Positions 15,955 to 23,410 of a DNA stretch of 64,000 nt are shown piece after piece. Position 1 is the stretch's first letter. Each line of letters begins with the position of its first letter. This DNA comes from Marasmitruncus massiliensis (lineage in GTDB: Bacteria; Bacillota; Clostridia; Oscillospirales; Ruminococcaceae). Both the position numbers and the translations under genes were made by a program. The DNA lies in contig NZ_FYDE01000005.1 in NCBI RefSeq assembly GCF_900186535.1, positions 1 to 64,000 on the forward strand, in the 5' to 3' direction. The notes under the pieces were generated by a model, which searched no databases, was not told the DNA's origin, and worked only from the letters and a program-made list of their open reading frames with translations.

Positions 15955-15982
15955 ATCGTACTTGAATATATTCTCTTACGAT
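15955..15982. promoter_or_regulatory. 28-bp dyad operator between hxlR-type and PPOX genes
   Basis: ATCGTA (15955-15960) and TACGAT (15977-15982) are symmetric around the central palindrome GAATATATTC (15964-15973). All arms share one centre. The site covers the -35 box and spacer of the forward promoter, as expected for a repressor. Confidence 0.7.
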
Positions 15983-15989
15983 CTATAAT
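15962..15989 (+). promoter_or_regulatory. Sigma-A promoter of the PPOX gene
   Basis: TTGAAT (15962-15967) and a perfect TATAAT (15984-15989) are 16 bases apart and sit within the dyad operator region. Confidence 0.7.
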
Positions 15990-16035
15990 AATACTGAAAA
16001 TATTGTAACACATCATTCCGAAAGGAGCAACCGTC

Positions 16036-16431
16036 ATGGAAGAAGTATTAAATTATCTGAAAGCCTGCGGAACTTTTTATCTGGCAACAAATCATGGTGA
16101 TCAGCCTCATGTCCGCCCGTTTGGAGCCGTATGCGAACATAATGGCAGGCTGTATATTGTAACCAATAACCGGAAGAAAGTGTACAGGCAGATGCTGGAC
16201 AATCCGAAAGTTGAAATCTGTGGAATGAATCAGGACACCTGGATCCGTGTTGAGGGCGAAGCGGTGCACGATGAATCGCGGGAAGCCCGTGCCAAAATGC
16301 TGGAAGATAACAAAGCCGCATTAAGCAGCATGTATTCAGCTGATGATGGATTGATGGAAGTGCTGTACTTGAAGAATGCAACAGCAACCATTTACTCATT
16401 TACGGCAGAGCCTAAAGTCGTTCGGTTCTAA
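16036..16431 (+). CDS. Pyridoxamine 5'-phosphate oxidase family protein
   Basis: The 131-residue protein has the split-barrel flavin fold of the PPOX family, including TNHGDQPHVRPFGAV near residue 19, NNRKKVYRQMLDNPKVEICG near residue 44 and WIRVEGEAV near residue 70. Such short members bind FMN or F420-like cofactors and reduce small molecules; true PNPO activity is unlikely given the length. It is divergent from an HxlR-type regulator with a shared operator and ends at a strong terminator. Its ribosome site is GAAAGGAG. Confidence 0.85.
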   Translation: MEEVLNYLKACGTFYLATNHGDQPHVRPFGAVCEHNGRLYIVTNNRKKVYRQMLDNPKVEICGMNQDTWIRVEGEAVHDESREARAKMLEDNKAALSSMYSADDGLMEVLYLKNATATIYSFTAEPKVVRF

Positions 16432-16493
16432 CACTGAAAACAGCTACAAAGTACTACCAAGAAGAAGGAATCCTTACGGAATGCCTCTGAAAA

Positions 16494-16534
16494 GAAATGG
16501 CGGCGTTGTATATACAATGCCGCCATTTCTTTTT
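16494..16534 (+). terminator. Rho-independent terminator of the PPOX gene
   Basis: A near-perfect hairpin with arms opening GAAATGGCGGC and closing GCCGCCATTTC, 18 or more paired bases, followed by TTTTT. Confidence 0.85.
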
Positions 16535-16601
16535 GGTATACGCGGCAATCGCTGCCGCACATTCACTATGCATACTGCTGGCGGCAGTCCAGGACACCAA
16601 A

Positions 16602-16967
16602 CTACGCCACTGCATGAATCACCATCAGTAATAGAAACAGCCAAATTGCGATCACAGGAACTGCATAATACCATTTCTTAGGCCTTTTGTCTTTCCATAA
16701 GCTTTCAGATTTCTGGCGGCAGCCCTCCATAACATCTTGAGGTATAAGAGAAACTGTCCATGCAATTAACGCCGGCAAGATCAAAACGTCGTCCAAATAG
16801 CCCAAAACCGGAATAAAATCAGGTATTAAATCGATCGGTGATAATGCGTAAGCTACTGTAACAAAGGCAACTATTTTTGCGGCGGCAGGCGTATCTTTTC
16901 TGCTTAAAGCTATAAAAATAGCCGGAATATCGGTCTTGAGTTTCCTGGCTCTTTCTTTTAAATTCAC
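16602..16967 (-). CDS. YkvA family membrane protein (DUF1232)
   Basis: The 121-residue protein carries the DUF1232 core AYALSPIDLIPDFIPVLGYL near residue 56, then DDVLILPALI. A second hydrophobic segment lies at the C-terminus (VPVIAIWLFLLLMVIHAV). The family is widespread and of unknown function. The gene stands alone on the reverse strand, downstream of the PPOX terminator and facing it. Nothing in the neighbourhood points to a role. Confidence 0.85.
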   Translation of the reverse strand: MNLKERARKLKTDIPAIFIALSRKDTPAAAKIVAFVTVAYALSPIDLIPDFIPVLGYLDDVLILPALIAWTVSLIPQDVMEGCRQKSESLWKDKRPKKWYYAVPVIAIWLFLLLMVIHAVA

Positions 16968-17156
16968 AAATATGTCCCCCGCTTTATATGAAATGATTTG
17001 ACAAAGGCTCGTATGAAAATCCCGTCTATAAGTTTATCATGAATGAACTTCTTAATCCAGCTGTAAATTGCCTTTCAATTGGACCTGATTCAGCCGTAAA
17101 AAAAAGATGGATGAATCATGGGCTTATATTATATAACGCAGCCGTCATGCTGTAAA

Positions 17157-17193
17157 AGACAAAGCGCCGTCGGAAACCGACGGCGCTTTGTCT
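17157..17193 (-). terminator. Very strong 17-bp perfect terminator hairpin
   Basis: AGACAAAGCGCCGTCGG pairs perfectly with CCGACGGCGCTTTGTCT around an AAA loop. On the reverse strand TTTTAC follows; on the forward strand ATTTTTTTT follows after a short gap. No protein gene ends at it. Confidence 0.8.
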
Positions 17194-17312
17194 AAAACTG
17201 ATTTTTTTTAACGGAAATCAGGGTTGCTGGAGAGTTACCTGATATCCGCCTTGCGGAGGAAATCCCAAAAGGGATCTTGCAAGCACATTTATCATCCACA
17301 GGTCAACACTTA
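17157..17312 (-). ncRNA. Candidate structured small RNA, rod-like (6S-like shape)
   Basis: On the reverse strand, TTTTCA and TATAAT, 17 bases apart, lie just upstream (about 17320-17348). The predicted transcript of about 155 bases ends at the perfect hairpin above. Inside, ATCAGG near the 5' end can pair with CCTGAT, CTTGC with GCAAG, and GATCCC with GGGATT around TTTT. Together these make a long rod with an internal bubble, a layout like 6S RNA. No open frame explains the strong terminator. This is a structural reading by eye only. Confidence 0.35.
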
Positions 17313-17469
17313 TCCTGATGGTAATTATATTTTAAAATATCGCTGTTGAAAACGAATTGATTCTTGATTGTTTTTAGATGTTTCTTTTGTGGAAATTATA
17401 TGAAGATCGCCTTGTTACCGTGCTTTACCTGAAAAAAATCGGAGCTGTACTCTTTGCTGCTTTGTTTCG

Positions 17470-17498
17470 TTGACTTCCGGTATTGCTCCATTTATAAT
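17470..17498 (+). promoter_or_regulatory. Sigma-A promoter of the first OmpR-type gene
   Basis: TTGACT (17470-17475), a 17-base spacer and a perfect TATAAT (17493-17498). The start codon is about 95 bases downstream, behind AGGAGG. Confidence 0.85.
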
Positions 17499-17593
17499 AG
17501 ACATAGCTGGAAAATAACCATCCATTTTTTAACTGGATATATGATTGAATTTTTAGAATTTCCCAGTAGATAAAATGAACAGGAGGTTTCACT

Positions 17594-18328
17594 ATGACCC
17601 CAACGATTCTTCTGGCAGCGAACGAAACAGATCCTTTCTCTGCCGAAACCGTACGCCAAAACCGCATCCGATTAACGAGGCGAATGTTCGATGAAGGCTG
17701 GCATGTTTTATCTGCCACGTCAAAAGAACAGCTTCTGGCAAAGATCACTGCCGATCAAGGCATTGCCGCCATTGTACTGGATGGAACCGGGCAGATAAAT
17801 ACCCAGCATTACAGCAATTCCAGGTTGATATCTTTGCGGAGCCTCACCGACGTGCCGATTCTGATCATCACTGATTCGTCCGATGAAAGAAGTGACCTGG
17901 ATATCTTAAACAGCGGCATCGACGGATTTCTGCATCAGCCTGTCAGCGACTCCATGATCATTGCTTACATGAAGAACCTGCTGAAGCGGACAGGCGCCTT
18001 TGTACGTAAAAAGATTGAATATGGAGGCCTGTATATCAACCAATCCGAGCATACTGTCGAGGTGGACGGCACTCCTGTCATCCTGACCCCAAAAGAATTT
18101 GAACTGCTCTATTATTTCGCGCAAAATCCCAACCTTGCGCTGACGCGATATCAAATTTTGAAAAACGCATGGGGATCCAGCTATGACGGCAGTGAGCGTA
18201 CCGTTGATAGTCATGTCAAATCACTGCGTGGAAAATTGGGGAAAGTAGGGAATCACATTCTTACCATTCGTTCTGTCGGATATAAATTTACTTATAACAA
18301 ACCTGTAGAGGCCGAAAAATCAGTATGA
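17594..18328 (+). CDS. OmpR-type winged-helix regulator with degenerate receiver domain
   Basis: The protein has 244 residues. The C-terminal 100 form a clear OmpR/PhoB winged helix (VILTPKEFELLYYFAQNP, SERTVDSHVKSLRGKLG, IRSVGYKF). The N-terminal half has the receiver layout, with an Asp in AAIVLDGTGQ, but lacks the paired acidic residues after strand 1 and has HQPVS in place of the conserved Lys-Pro motif. Phosphorylation control is therefore doubtful. A close paralogue with similar losses follows at 20690, and a normal two-component pair lies between them. A terminator closes this single-gene unit. Confidence 0.85.
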   Translation: MTPTILLAANETDPFSAETVRQNRIRLTRRMFDEGWHVLSATSKEQLLAKITADQGIAAIVLDGTGQINTQHYSNSRLISLRSLTDVPILIITDSSDERSDLDILNSGIDGFLHQPVSDSMIIAYMKNLLKRTGAFVRKKIEYGGLYINQSEHTVEVDGTPVILTPKEFELLYYFAQNPNLALTRYQILKNAWGSSYDGSERTVDSHVKSLRGKLGKVGNHILTIRSVGYKFTYNKPVEAEKSV

Positions 18329-18428
18329 TTTCGGTTTCTTTTTTATATTCACAAATTTACAATAAAACCGGAACATAAACTCCACTAACAATTCATTGAA
18401 AACTCACTTATTTTTTATAAAATAAAGA

Positions 18429-18465
18429 AAATCCCACCTGTCAAACTGACAGATGGGATTTTTAC
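18429..18465 (+). terminator. Rho-independent terminator
   Basis: Arms AAATCCCACCTGTCA and TGACAGATGGGATTT with loop AAC and a T-tract. It separates the first OmpR-type gene from the two-component pair. Confidence 0.85.
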
Positions 18466-18529
18466 GTAATGGGCCTGGAGCGAATCCATAAGGCCAGACA
18501 ATCATTTATGATACAGGAGAGATTTTGAC

Positions 18530-19216
18530 ATGTCTACAATATTAGTTGTCGATGATAGCCCCAAAATACGCCGCTTGCTGGAAATATTCTTAAAAGCGGA
18601 AGGTTTTGAGGTTCTTTTGGCCGAGGACGGTTCCCAGGTTGCGTCTATTTTAGAAAACCACATTGTCAATCTGATGATTGCAGATATCATGATGCCAAAC
18701 CTTGACGGATATCAGCTGATAAAAATGATACGGGAAAACCATAACGAAATTCCTGTATTGATCCTGACGGCTAAATGTACCTTCGCCGATAAGAAGCAGG
18801 GATTCGATTTCGGAGCCGATGATTATATGACCAAACCTGTTGATATTGAAGAGATGCTGCTGCGCATCAAAGCATTGCTCCGACGCAGCAGAATCTATGC
18901 GGAAAACAAAATTGTCATTGGGGACATTGTGGTAGACCAGAGCAAACTGGAAGTGCAGATGCCGGACATCTCTCTGGTCTTACCGCAGAAAGAATTTTAT
19001 CTGTTATATAAGCTGCTTTCCTATCCGGGGAAAATATTCACACGTCAGGAATTGATGGATGAAATTTGGGGTATGGACAGCGAGTCAACACCCAGAACCG
19101 TTGATGTCCATATTAAACGCCTTCGGAAGCACTTTGAAAACGTAAAAAAATTCGAGATTGTCACTGTGCGCGGGATCGGCTATAAATGTATCATCCACAC
19201 GGAGGAAATGAAATGA
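18530..19216 (+). CDS. OmpR family response regulator
   Basis: The 228-residue protein has an intact receiver, with the acidic pair in ILVVDDSPK, the phospho-acceptor Asp in MIADIMMPNLDG near residue 53 and the Lys in YMTKPVD. It is followed by a winged helix with RTVDVHIKRLRKHF. It overlaps the histidine kinase start by four bases (ATGA), so the pair is coupled. The target genes are not shown by sequence; the surface-protein operon downstream has PhoB-like repeats and is a candidate. Confidence 0.92.
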   Translation: MSTILVVDDSPKIRRLLEIFLKAEGFEVLLAEDGSQVASILENHIVNLMIADIMMPNLDGYQLIKMIRENHNEIPVLILTAKCTFADKKQGFDFGADDYMTKPVDIEEMLLRIKALLRRSRIYAENKIVIGDIVVDQSKLEVQMPDISLVLPQKEFYLLYKLLSYPGKIFTRQELMDEIWGMDSESTPRTVDVHIKRLRKHFENVKKFEIVTVRGIGYKCIIHTEEMK

Positions 19217-20502
19217 AGCGAAGCATCTATCTGGAGCTCGTACTGATGATGACTGTCATCATATTTTTTACGATAGCGATCCCTTCTATCGTGTTACAAA
19301 ACAGGACGGACTTCGTTATAGAAAATTATCTCCAAGCTGAGGTAATCGATCATGCCAAGAACAGCATTTCCATTATGGAGGATTACGACCTGCCGCCGAC
19401 CGCTTTTCTAAAAATGGTCGATTTTAATTTTATTCATTCAGAAATCAGGGAGGATATTACATCATTAAATCTCAGTAAGGAGAATTGGCAACAGCTAAGG
19501 GATGAACAAATTACGCTTTTGCGGGATCGAAATCCAAATTGCTTCACCGCCGTCGCCAATTATGAAACTTGTTATATGGTCATGCATTGGGATGCTTCCC
19601 CCCTTTCCAAGACGGTAAAGCGCCTGGGCTTTTTCTTTATCGGCTGCTCGCTGCTGCTCGGCTTTACCACTATCCTGATTGCAGGGCGCTACGCCACAAA
19701 GATATACCGGGATTTAAGGTCCGCTACCCAGAAGATTGCCGGGGGAGATTTTACCCAGATGCTGCCCGTGCGCCGGCATCCCGAAGAACTGGCCTCCCTG
19801 ATTGACAGCTTCAACAAGATGACGGTTCAGCTGCAAAGTATAGAAATGCTGCGCAGCAGTTTCATATCCGACGTTTCCCACCAGTTCAAAACTCCTCTGA
19901 CCGTCATTGAAGGGTTCGCCGGGCTGCTAAAGCATACCGGCGATGAATCGGTTCGGATTGAGTGTGCCGAAGCGATCTCCGGTGAAGTCCATCGCCTTTC
20001 CCAGCTGACCGACAGCATTCTCCTGCTTAATCGCCTGGACAACGGAACCTTTTCCCTGCAAATGGCTCCCGTATCGATCGACGAGCAAATACGCCTGGCA
20101 CTGGCCCTGAATGAAGCAAAATGGAGTGCTAAAAATTTGGACATCCATGTTCGGTTAGAGAAATTTACCGCCAATGGAAACGATGCGCTGCTGTCACAGG
20201 TCTGGATGAATTTAATTGACAATGCGATCAAATTTTCACCCCCGAATGGCTCCATTTCAGTTACCCTGAAAAAAGTCGTCCCAAACCACTGCTCTGTCAG
20301 CGTTAACAACGGCGGCATCCCGATTCCGCGGAAAAAATTATTGCATATTTTTGAAAAATTTTTCAGGGCAGACAGTTCGGGGATAACGGAAGGCAGCGGG
20401 CTTGGCCTTTCGATCGTGCAGCGAGTAGTCCAACTGCATCACGGGTCGGTTGAGGTTACCAGCGACGCTGAAACAGGCACGACCTTCACCGTCTTCCTGT
20501 AA
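19213..20502 (+). CDS. Membrane sensor histidine kinase (HAMP, HisKA, HATPase)
   Basis: The start is the ATG of MKRSIYLELVLMM inside the ATGA overlap, giving 429 residues. A first membrane segment covers about 10-30, an extracytoplasmic loop of about 110 residues follows, and a second segment lies near 145-165. Then come a HAMP linker, the phospho-acceptor His in SDVSHQFKTPLTVIEG, the N box NLIDNAIKFSPP and the G2 box GSGLGLSIV. The partner is the regulator at 18530. The H-box has Phe where Leu is usual, a conservative change. Confidence 0.92.
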   Translation: MKRSIYLELVLMMTVIIFFTIAIPSIVLQNRTDFVIENYLQAEVIDHAKNSISIMEDYDLPPTAFLKMVDFNFIHSEIREDITSLNLSKENWQQLRDEQITLLRDRNPNCFTAVANYETCYMVMHWDASPLSKTVKRLGFFFIGCSLLLGFTTILIAGRYATKIYRDLRSATQKIAGGDFTQMLPVRRHPEELASLIDSFNKMTVQLQSIEMLRSSFISDVSHQFKTPLTVIEGFAGLLKHTGDESVRIECAEAISGEVHRLSQLTDSILLLNRLDNGTFSLQMAPVSIDEQIRLALALNEAKWSAKNLDIHVRLEKFTANGNDALLSQVWMNLIDNAIKFSPPNGSISVTLKKVVPNHCSVSVNNGGIPIPRKKLLHIFEKFFRADSSGITEGSGLGLSIVQRVVQLHHGSVEVTSDAETGTTFTVFL

Positions 20503-20573
20503 ACGCCGCAAAATGCGTGAATATGGTTATTCTTGTTAGTTACACGAGAAATATATATTTTATACAAAAAAGG

Positions 20574-20591
20574 TTCACATTATTTTCACAT
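20574..20591 (+). promoter_or_regulatory. 11-bp-spaced direct repeat TTCACAT
   Basis: TTCACAT occurs at 20574-20580 and 20585-20591, exactly 11 bases apart. Head-to-tail repeats with this spacing are the classic binding pattern of OmpR/PhoB-type regulators. It lies about 100 bases before the third OmpR-type gene. Confidence 0.6.
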
Positions 20592-20689
20592 TTGGGTCCC
20601 CAAAGTTAACCTTAGTGAAATATTCTTCCTCTATAATAAAAATATTGAAAATTATGGATAAATATTTGACTGTCAGGAGGAACTACCAA

Positions 20690-21376
20690 GTGGTTGTGAC
20701 CGCTCTATTGGTAATTAAAGAAAACGAAGACCGAAGAAAGATTGCATCACAGCTGATCGACCGGGGGTTTCGGATTGCGGAGGCTCAGGATGCGGAAACG
20801 GCTGCAATCATATTAAGTGAGAACAGCAGCGTTATTTTGACGCTTGCCGAATTTTCCCTGGAAAAAGAGTGCGACTTTCCAATCTGCAAGACAGCCTGCG
20901 GCAGCAGTCATAAAACATTCGTCCTTTTATTCGGGTGCGAAACCGGTGAGGACGAGCTGCTTTGTTTCCGGCACGGAGCTGACGACTGCGTGCGGGAACC
21001 TTTTGACCAATCCCTGCTGCTCATGCGCATCGACAAGCTGACGCGTCCGGAAGGGGCCAACGAACAGGGCGACATCGTTTTGGGCGGGATACGGATCAGC
21101 CCCCGGGAGCATCTGGTGGAAATCGACAACCAGCCTGTGATGCTTACACAAAAGGAATTTGACCTCCTTTACTATTTCCTTGTGAACCGGAACCTTGCGC
21201 TTTCCCGTGAACAAATCCTGTTTTTTGTCTGGGATGCCGACTACGATGGCGGCGAGCGCATTGTTGACAGCTTTGTGAAATCCCTGCGCGATAAACTGGG
21301 ACCCTACCGGAAAAACCTGTGTACTGTCCGTAATGTTGGGTATAAGTTCGAATGGCGCATCGCACAATCTGCATAA
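20690..21376 (+). CDS. OmpR-type winged-helix regulator with degenerate receiver domain (second copy)
   Basis: I choose the GTG at 20690, nine bases after AGGAGG, giving 228 residues; an upstream ATG at 20615 lacks a ribosome site. The winged helix is complete (VMLTQKEFDLLYYF, GERIVDSFVKSLRDKLG, VRNVGYKF) and close to that of the regulator at 17594. The receiver-like half has no acidic pair, its phospho-acceptor strand reads VILTLAEFSLEK without Asp, and REPFD replaces the Lys-Pro motif. It should therefore act without phosphotransfer, as a constitutive or ligand-gated binder. A direct repeat upstream hints at autoregulation or cross-control. Confidence 0.83.
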   Translation: MVVTALLVIKENEDRRKIASQLIDRGFRIAEAQDAETAAIILSENSSVILTLAEFSLEKECDFPICKTACGSSHKTFVLLFGCETGEDELLCFRHGADDCVREPFDQSLLLMRIDKLTRPEGANEQGDIVLGGIRISPREHLVEIDNQPVMLTQKEFDLLYYFLVNRNLALSREQILFFVWDADYDGGERIVDSFVKSLRDKLGPYRKNLCTVRNVGYKFEWRIAQSA

Positions 21377-21393
21377 TACCAAAAAGACTCATC

Positions 21394-21427
21394 AGAAGCG
21401 CCGCGGAAAGTTTTCCGCGGCGCTTCT
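21394..21427 (+). terminator. Rho-independent terminator of the third OmpR-type gene
   Basis: Perfect 16-bp stem AGAAGCGCCGCGGAAA with TTTCCGCGGCGCTTCT. The loop is only two bases, so the top pairs probably open. A weak T-rich tail follows. Confidence 0.75.
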
Positions 21428-21451
21428 AATTTTGTCAAATAAAGCAAATAG

Positions 21452-21489
21452 AAAAACCGCTCAGCTGTGGAGGCAGCTGAGCGGTTTTT
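21452..21489 (-). terminator. Rho-independent terminator of the surface-protein genes
   Basis: Arms AAAAACCGCTCAGCTG and CAGCTGAGCGGTTTTT, 6-base loop, U-rich tail on either strand. It lies 22 bases past the end of the reverse-strand surface-protein gene. Confidence 0.9.
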
Positions 21490-21510
21490 ATTATTTGGTT
21501 TTGCTAAAGG

Positions 21511-23265
21511 TTATTTAGTTACTTTTTTGAATGCAACAGCGCCGGCAGCAGCCAGAGAAACAGCCGCGGCTACAACAGCAACATTCACCATGTCAGAAGA
21601 ACCGGTATTCGGGATTTCCTTGCCGGTGTCAACGGTAGAATCGGTATCGTCAACGTCTTCTTCGTCAACGTCGTCAGAAACAACATCGAGGTCCAGTTCG
21701 GTATCGGAAATCACATAAGTGCCCAGGGTACGGGTCTTGATGCTCCAGCCTTCGATTTCGGTGGTGCCATCATTGTCCTCGTCATAGGTGAACTTGTCAG
21801 TCACATCTACCAAGGTGCCGTCTTCCTGTTTCTCATAGATGAAGCAGTCTTCCGGATTGGGGGTGTAATCGTCGTCTTCATCCCACGGAATACCAAGGGT
21901 CAGGGTTGCGCGGGAAGTTGCCGGGATCGTGGAAGAACCAACGAAGTCAAAGAACCAGAGGTCAGCGTTTACGGGATCACCGTATTCAGAATAAACTTCG
22001 GAATCGGACTTGGTGGACAGACGCGCATAGAACTTGTTGGCATCATCATTCGCCTCAAAGAACAGTCCTGCACGGTCGTCGCCCCAGATCAGGGTATTAT
22101 CCTCGTTGTCATCCGGGTCAAAGTAGACACGGTCGCCGCTGTCCGGGTTGTCATCATTGGATGCTTTGTCGTTATTGATCCAGAAGGTGTAGTCGATCTT
22201 GATTTCTTCCTTTTCACCCCATACCTGAGTCGTATCATTCAGCTTTTTCGAGCCGGATGCTTTTTGGAAATCAGCGGCTGAATCCTTTGCCTTAAAGGTC
22301 AGGGTACCGTTGGATTTGATATCGTTCACAGTGGTGGAATCGTTCAGGTCAATTTTCAGATAAGCTGTACGATCCATGTCGCCCAGCTTTTTGTCTTCAA
22401 CAACTTCGACCTTCTTGACCATACTGCCGTTATCATCCTTGTCAACGTCGAACTTAAAGTAGTCTTCGTTGGTCAAGGATTCGAGAGAGATTTTATAGCT
22501 ATCATTTGTGCCGCCAGTGGGTTCTGCATCAGTTTTAGCTTTCTCGACGTCCTCTAGAGATGCAGGATAGTAACCTTCAGAGTCTTTATAAGCGCCCTCT
22601 AATTTTACTTTAGTCAATTCTGTGACTGCCTTAGATGCGGCATCAGAAGCATTTACAACATAATAATTGGTTCCATCTTGAAGTGCATCGCTAGTAGGTG
22701 TTGCAACAGCACCAGAACCATCATCGGCGATTACTTCTGTATCATATGCGCTACCTGTTTTTATTAAAACCCATTTACCGATATCGCCTACTTCTAATGC
22801 CTTTTTCGTTGCATTAGCAGCGTCAGCAACGTCTTCCTTTGTCAAATCTGACTCGACTTTTTGAGTAGCTTTGACAACGCCAGTTCCAGCATCATTAAGG
22901 TAAGTCGCGTCCTTAATGGGTGTGTCTGTCGGAACTGAACCATTCGCTTTCAGATATTTTGCAATTTCCGCTTTGCCAATTGTACCGGCAGTACCATCAG
23001 CAATGATATCTCCGACGCCTGCGCCCAGCGGGATATACATGGTGATGCCCGGAACCACACCATCAATATTGATGCTGTCTCCGCCGTCTTTTAAAAAGCT
23101 AAATTTGACATCACCATAAACGTCGTCATCATCGTTTGAGCTGATGTCCTCACCGTCAGAGTCGTATACGTGTCCTGCCTGGGCTGGTGTTGCAACTGCA
23201 AGCGCAGGAACCGCCATTGTCGCCATCATCGCTCCGGCAAGAACCGCCGAAAGAATTTTTTTCAT
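21511..23265 (-). CDS. Acidic secreted surface protein with IPNTG cell-wall sorting signal
   Basis: The 584-residue protein has a signal peptide (MKKILSAVLAGAMMATMAVP, cleavage near AQA) and a very Asp-rich body. It ends in IPNTGSSDMVNVAV, a hydrophobic run and KKVTK, a sortase-type anchor with Ile for the usual Leu. The C-terminal domain (LSTKSDSEVYSEY, FDFVGSSTIPATSRATLTL, LVDVTDKFTYDEDNDG, IKTRTLGTYVISD) is shared with the upstream paralogue, so this pair arose by duplication. I do not recognise a named family. The acidic, Ca-like DxDxDG patches suggest cation binding. A sortase gene is not in the window. Confidence 0.75.
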   Translation of the reverse strand: MKKILSAVLAGAMMATMAVPALAVATPAQAGHVYDSDGEDISSNDDDDVYGDVKFSFLKDGGDSINIDGVVPGITMYIPLGAGVGDIIADGTAGTIGKAEIAKYLKANGSVPTDTPIKDATYLNDAGTGVVKATQKVESDLTKEDVADAANATKKALEVGDIGKWVLIKTGSAYDTEVIADDGSGAVATPTSDALQDGTNYYVVNASDAASKAVTELTKVKLEGAYKDSEGYYPASLEDVEKAKTDAEPTGGTNDSYKISLESLTNEDYFKFDVDKDDNGSMVKKVEVVEDKKLGDMDRTAYLKIDLNDSTTVNDIKSNGTLTFKAKDSAADFQKASGSKKLNDTTQVWGEKEEIKIDYTFWINNDKASNDDNPDSGDRVYFDPDDNEDNTLIWGDDRAGLFFEANDDANKFYARLSTKSDSEVYSEYGDPVNADLWFFDFVGSSTIPATSRATLTLGIPWDEDDDYTPNPEDCFIYEKQEDGTLVDVTDKFTYDEDNDGTTEIEGWSIKTRTLGTYVISDTELDLDVVSDDVDEEDVDDTDSTVDTGKEIPNTGSSDMVNVAVVAAAVSLAAAGAVAFKKVTK

Positions 23266-23363
23266 GGTTTCATAAACCTCCTTAAAAATTGGTTGATCAT
23301 TTTTATGTCAGGGAGCATCCTCCAATGCCCCGGACTTTTGAGAAAAGAGCTGAAAACAGAAAG

Positions 23364-23387
23364 GGCGAGTGTGGAGAGTCACCCGCC
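23364..23387 (-). terminator. Weak hairpin between the two surface-protein genes
   Basis: Arms GGCGAGTG and CACCCGCC with an 8-base loop. The U-tract on the reverse strand is poor, so it may only reduce read-through from the first to the second surface gene. Confidence 0.4.
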
Positions 23388-23410
23388 GACTTTGTCAGAA
23401 AGAGATACGA

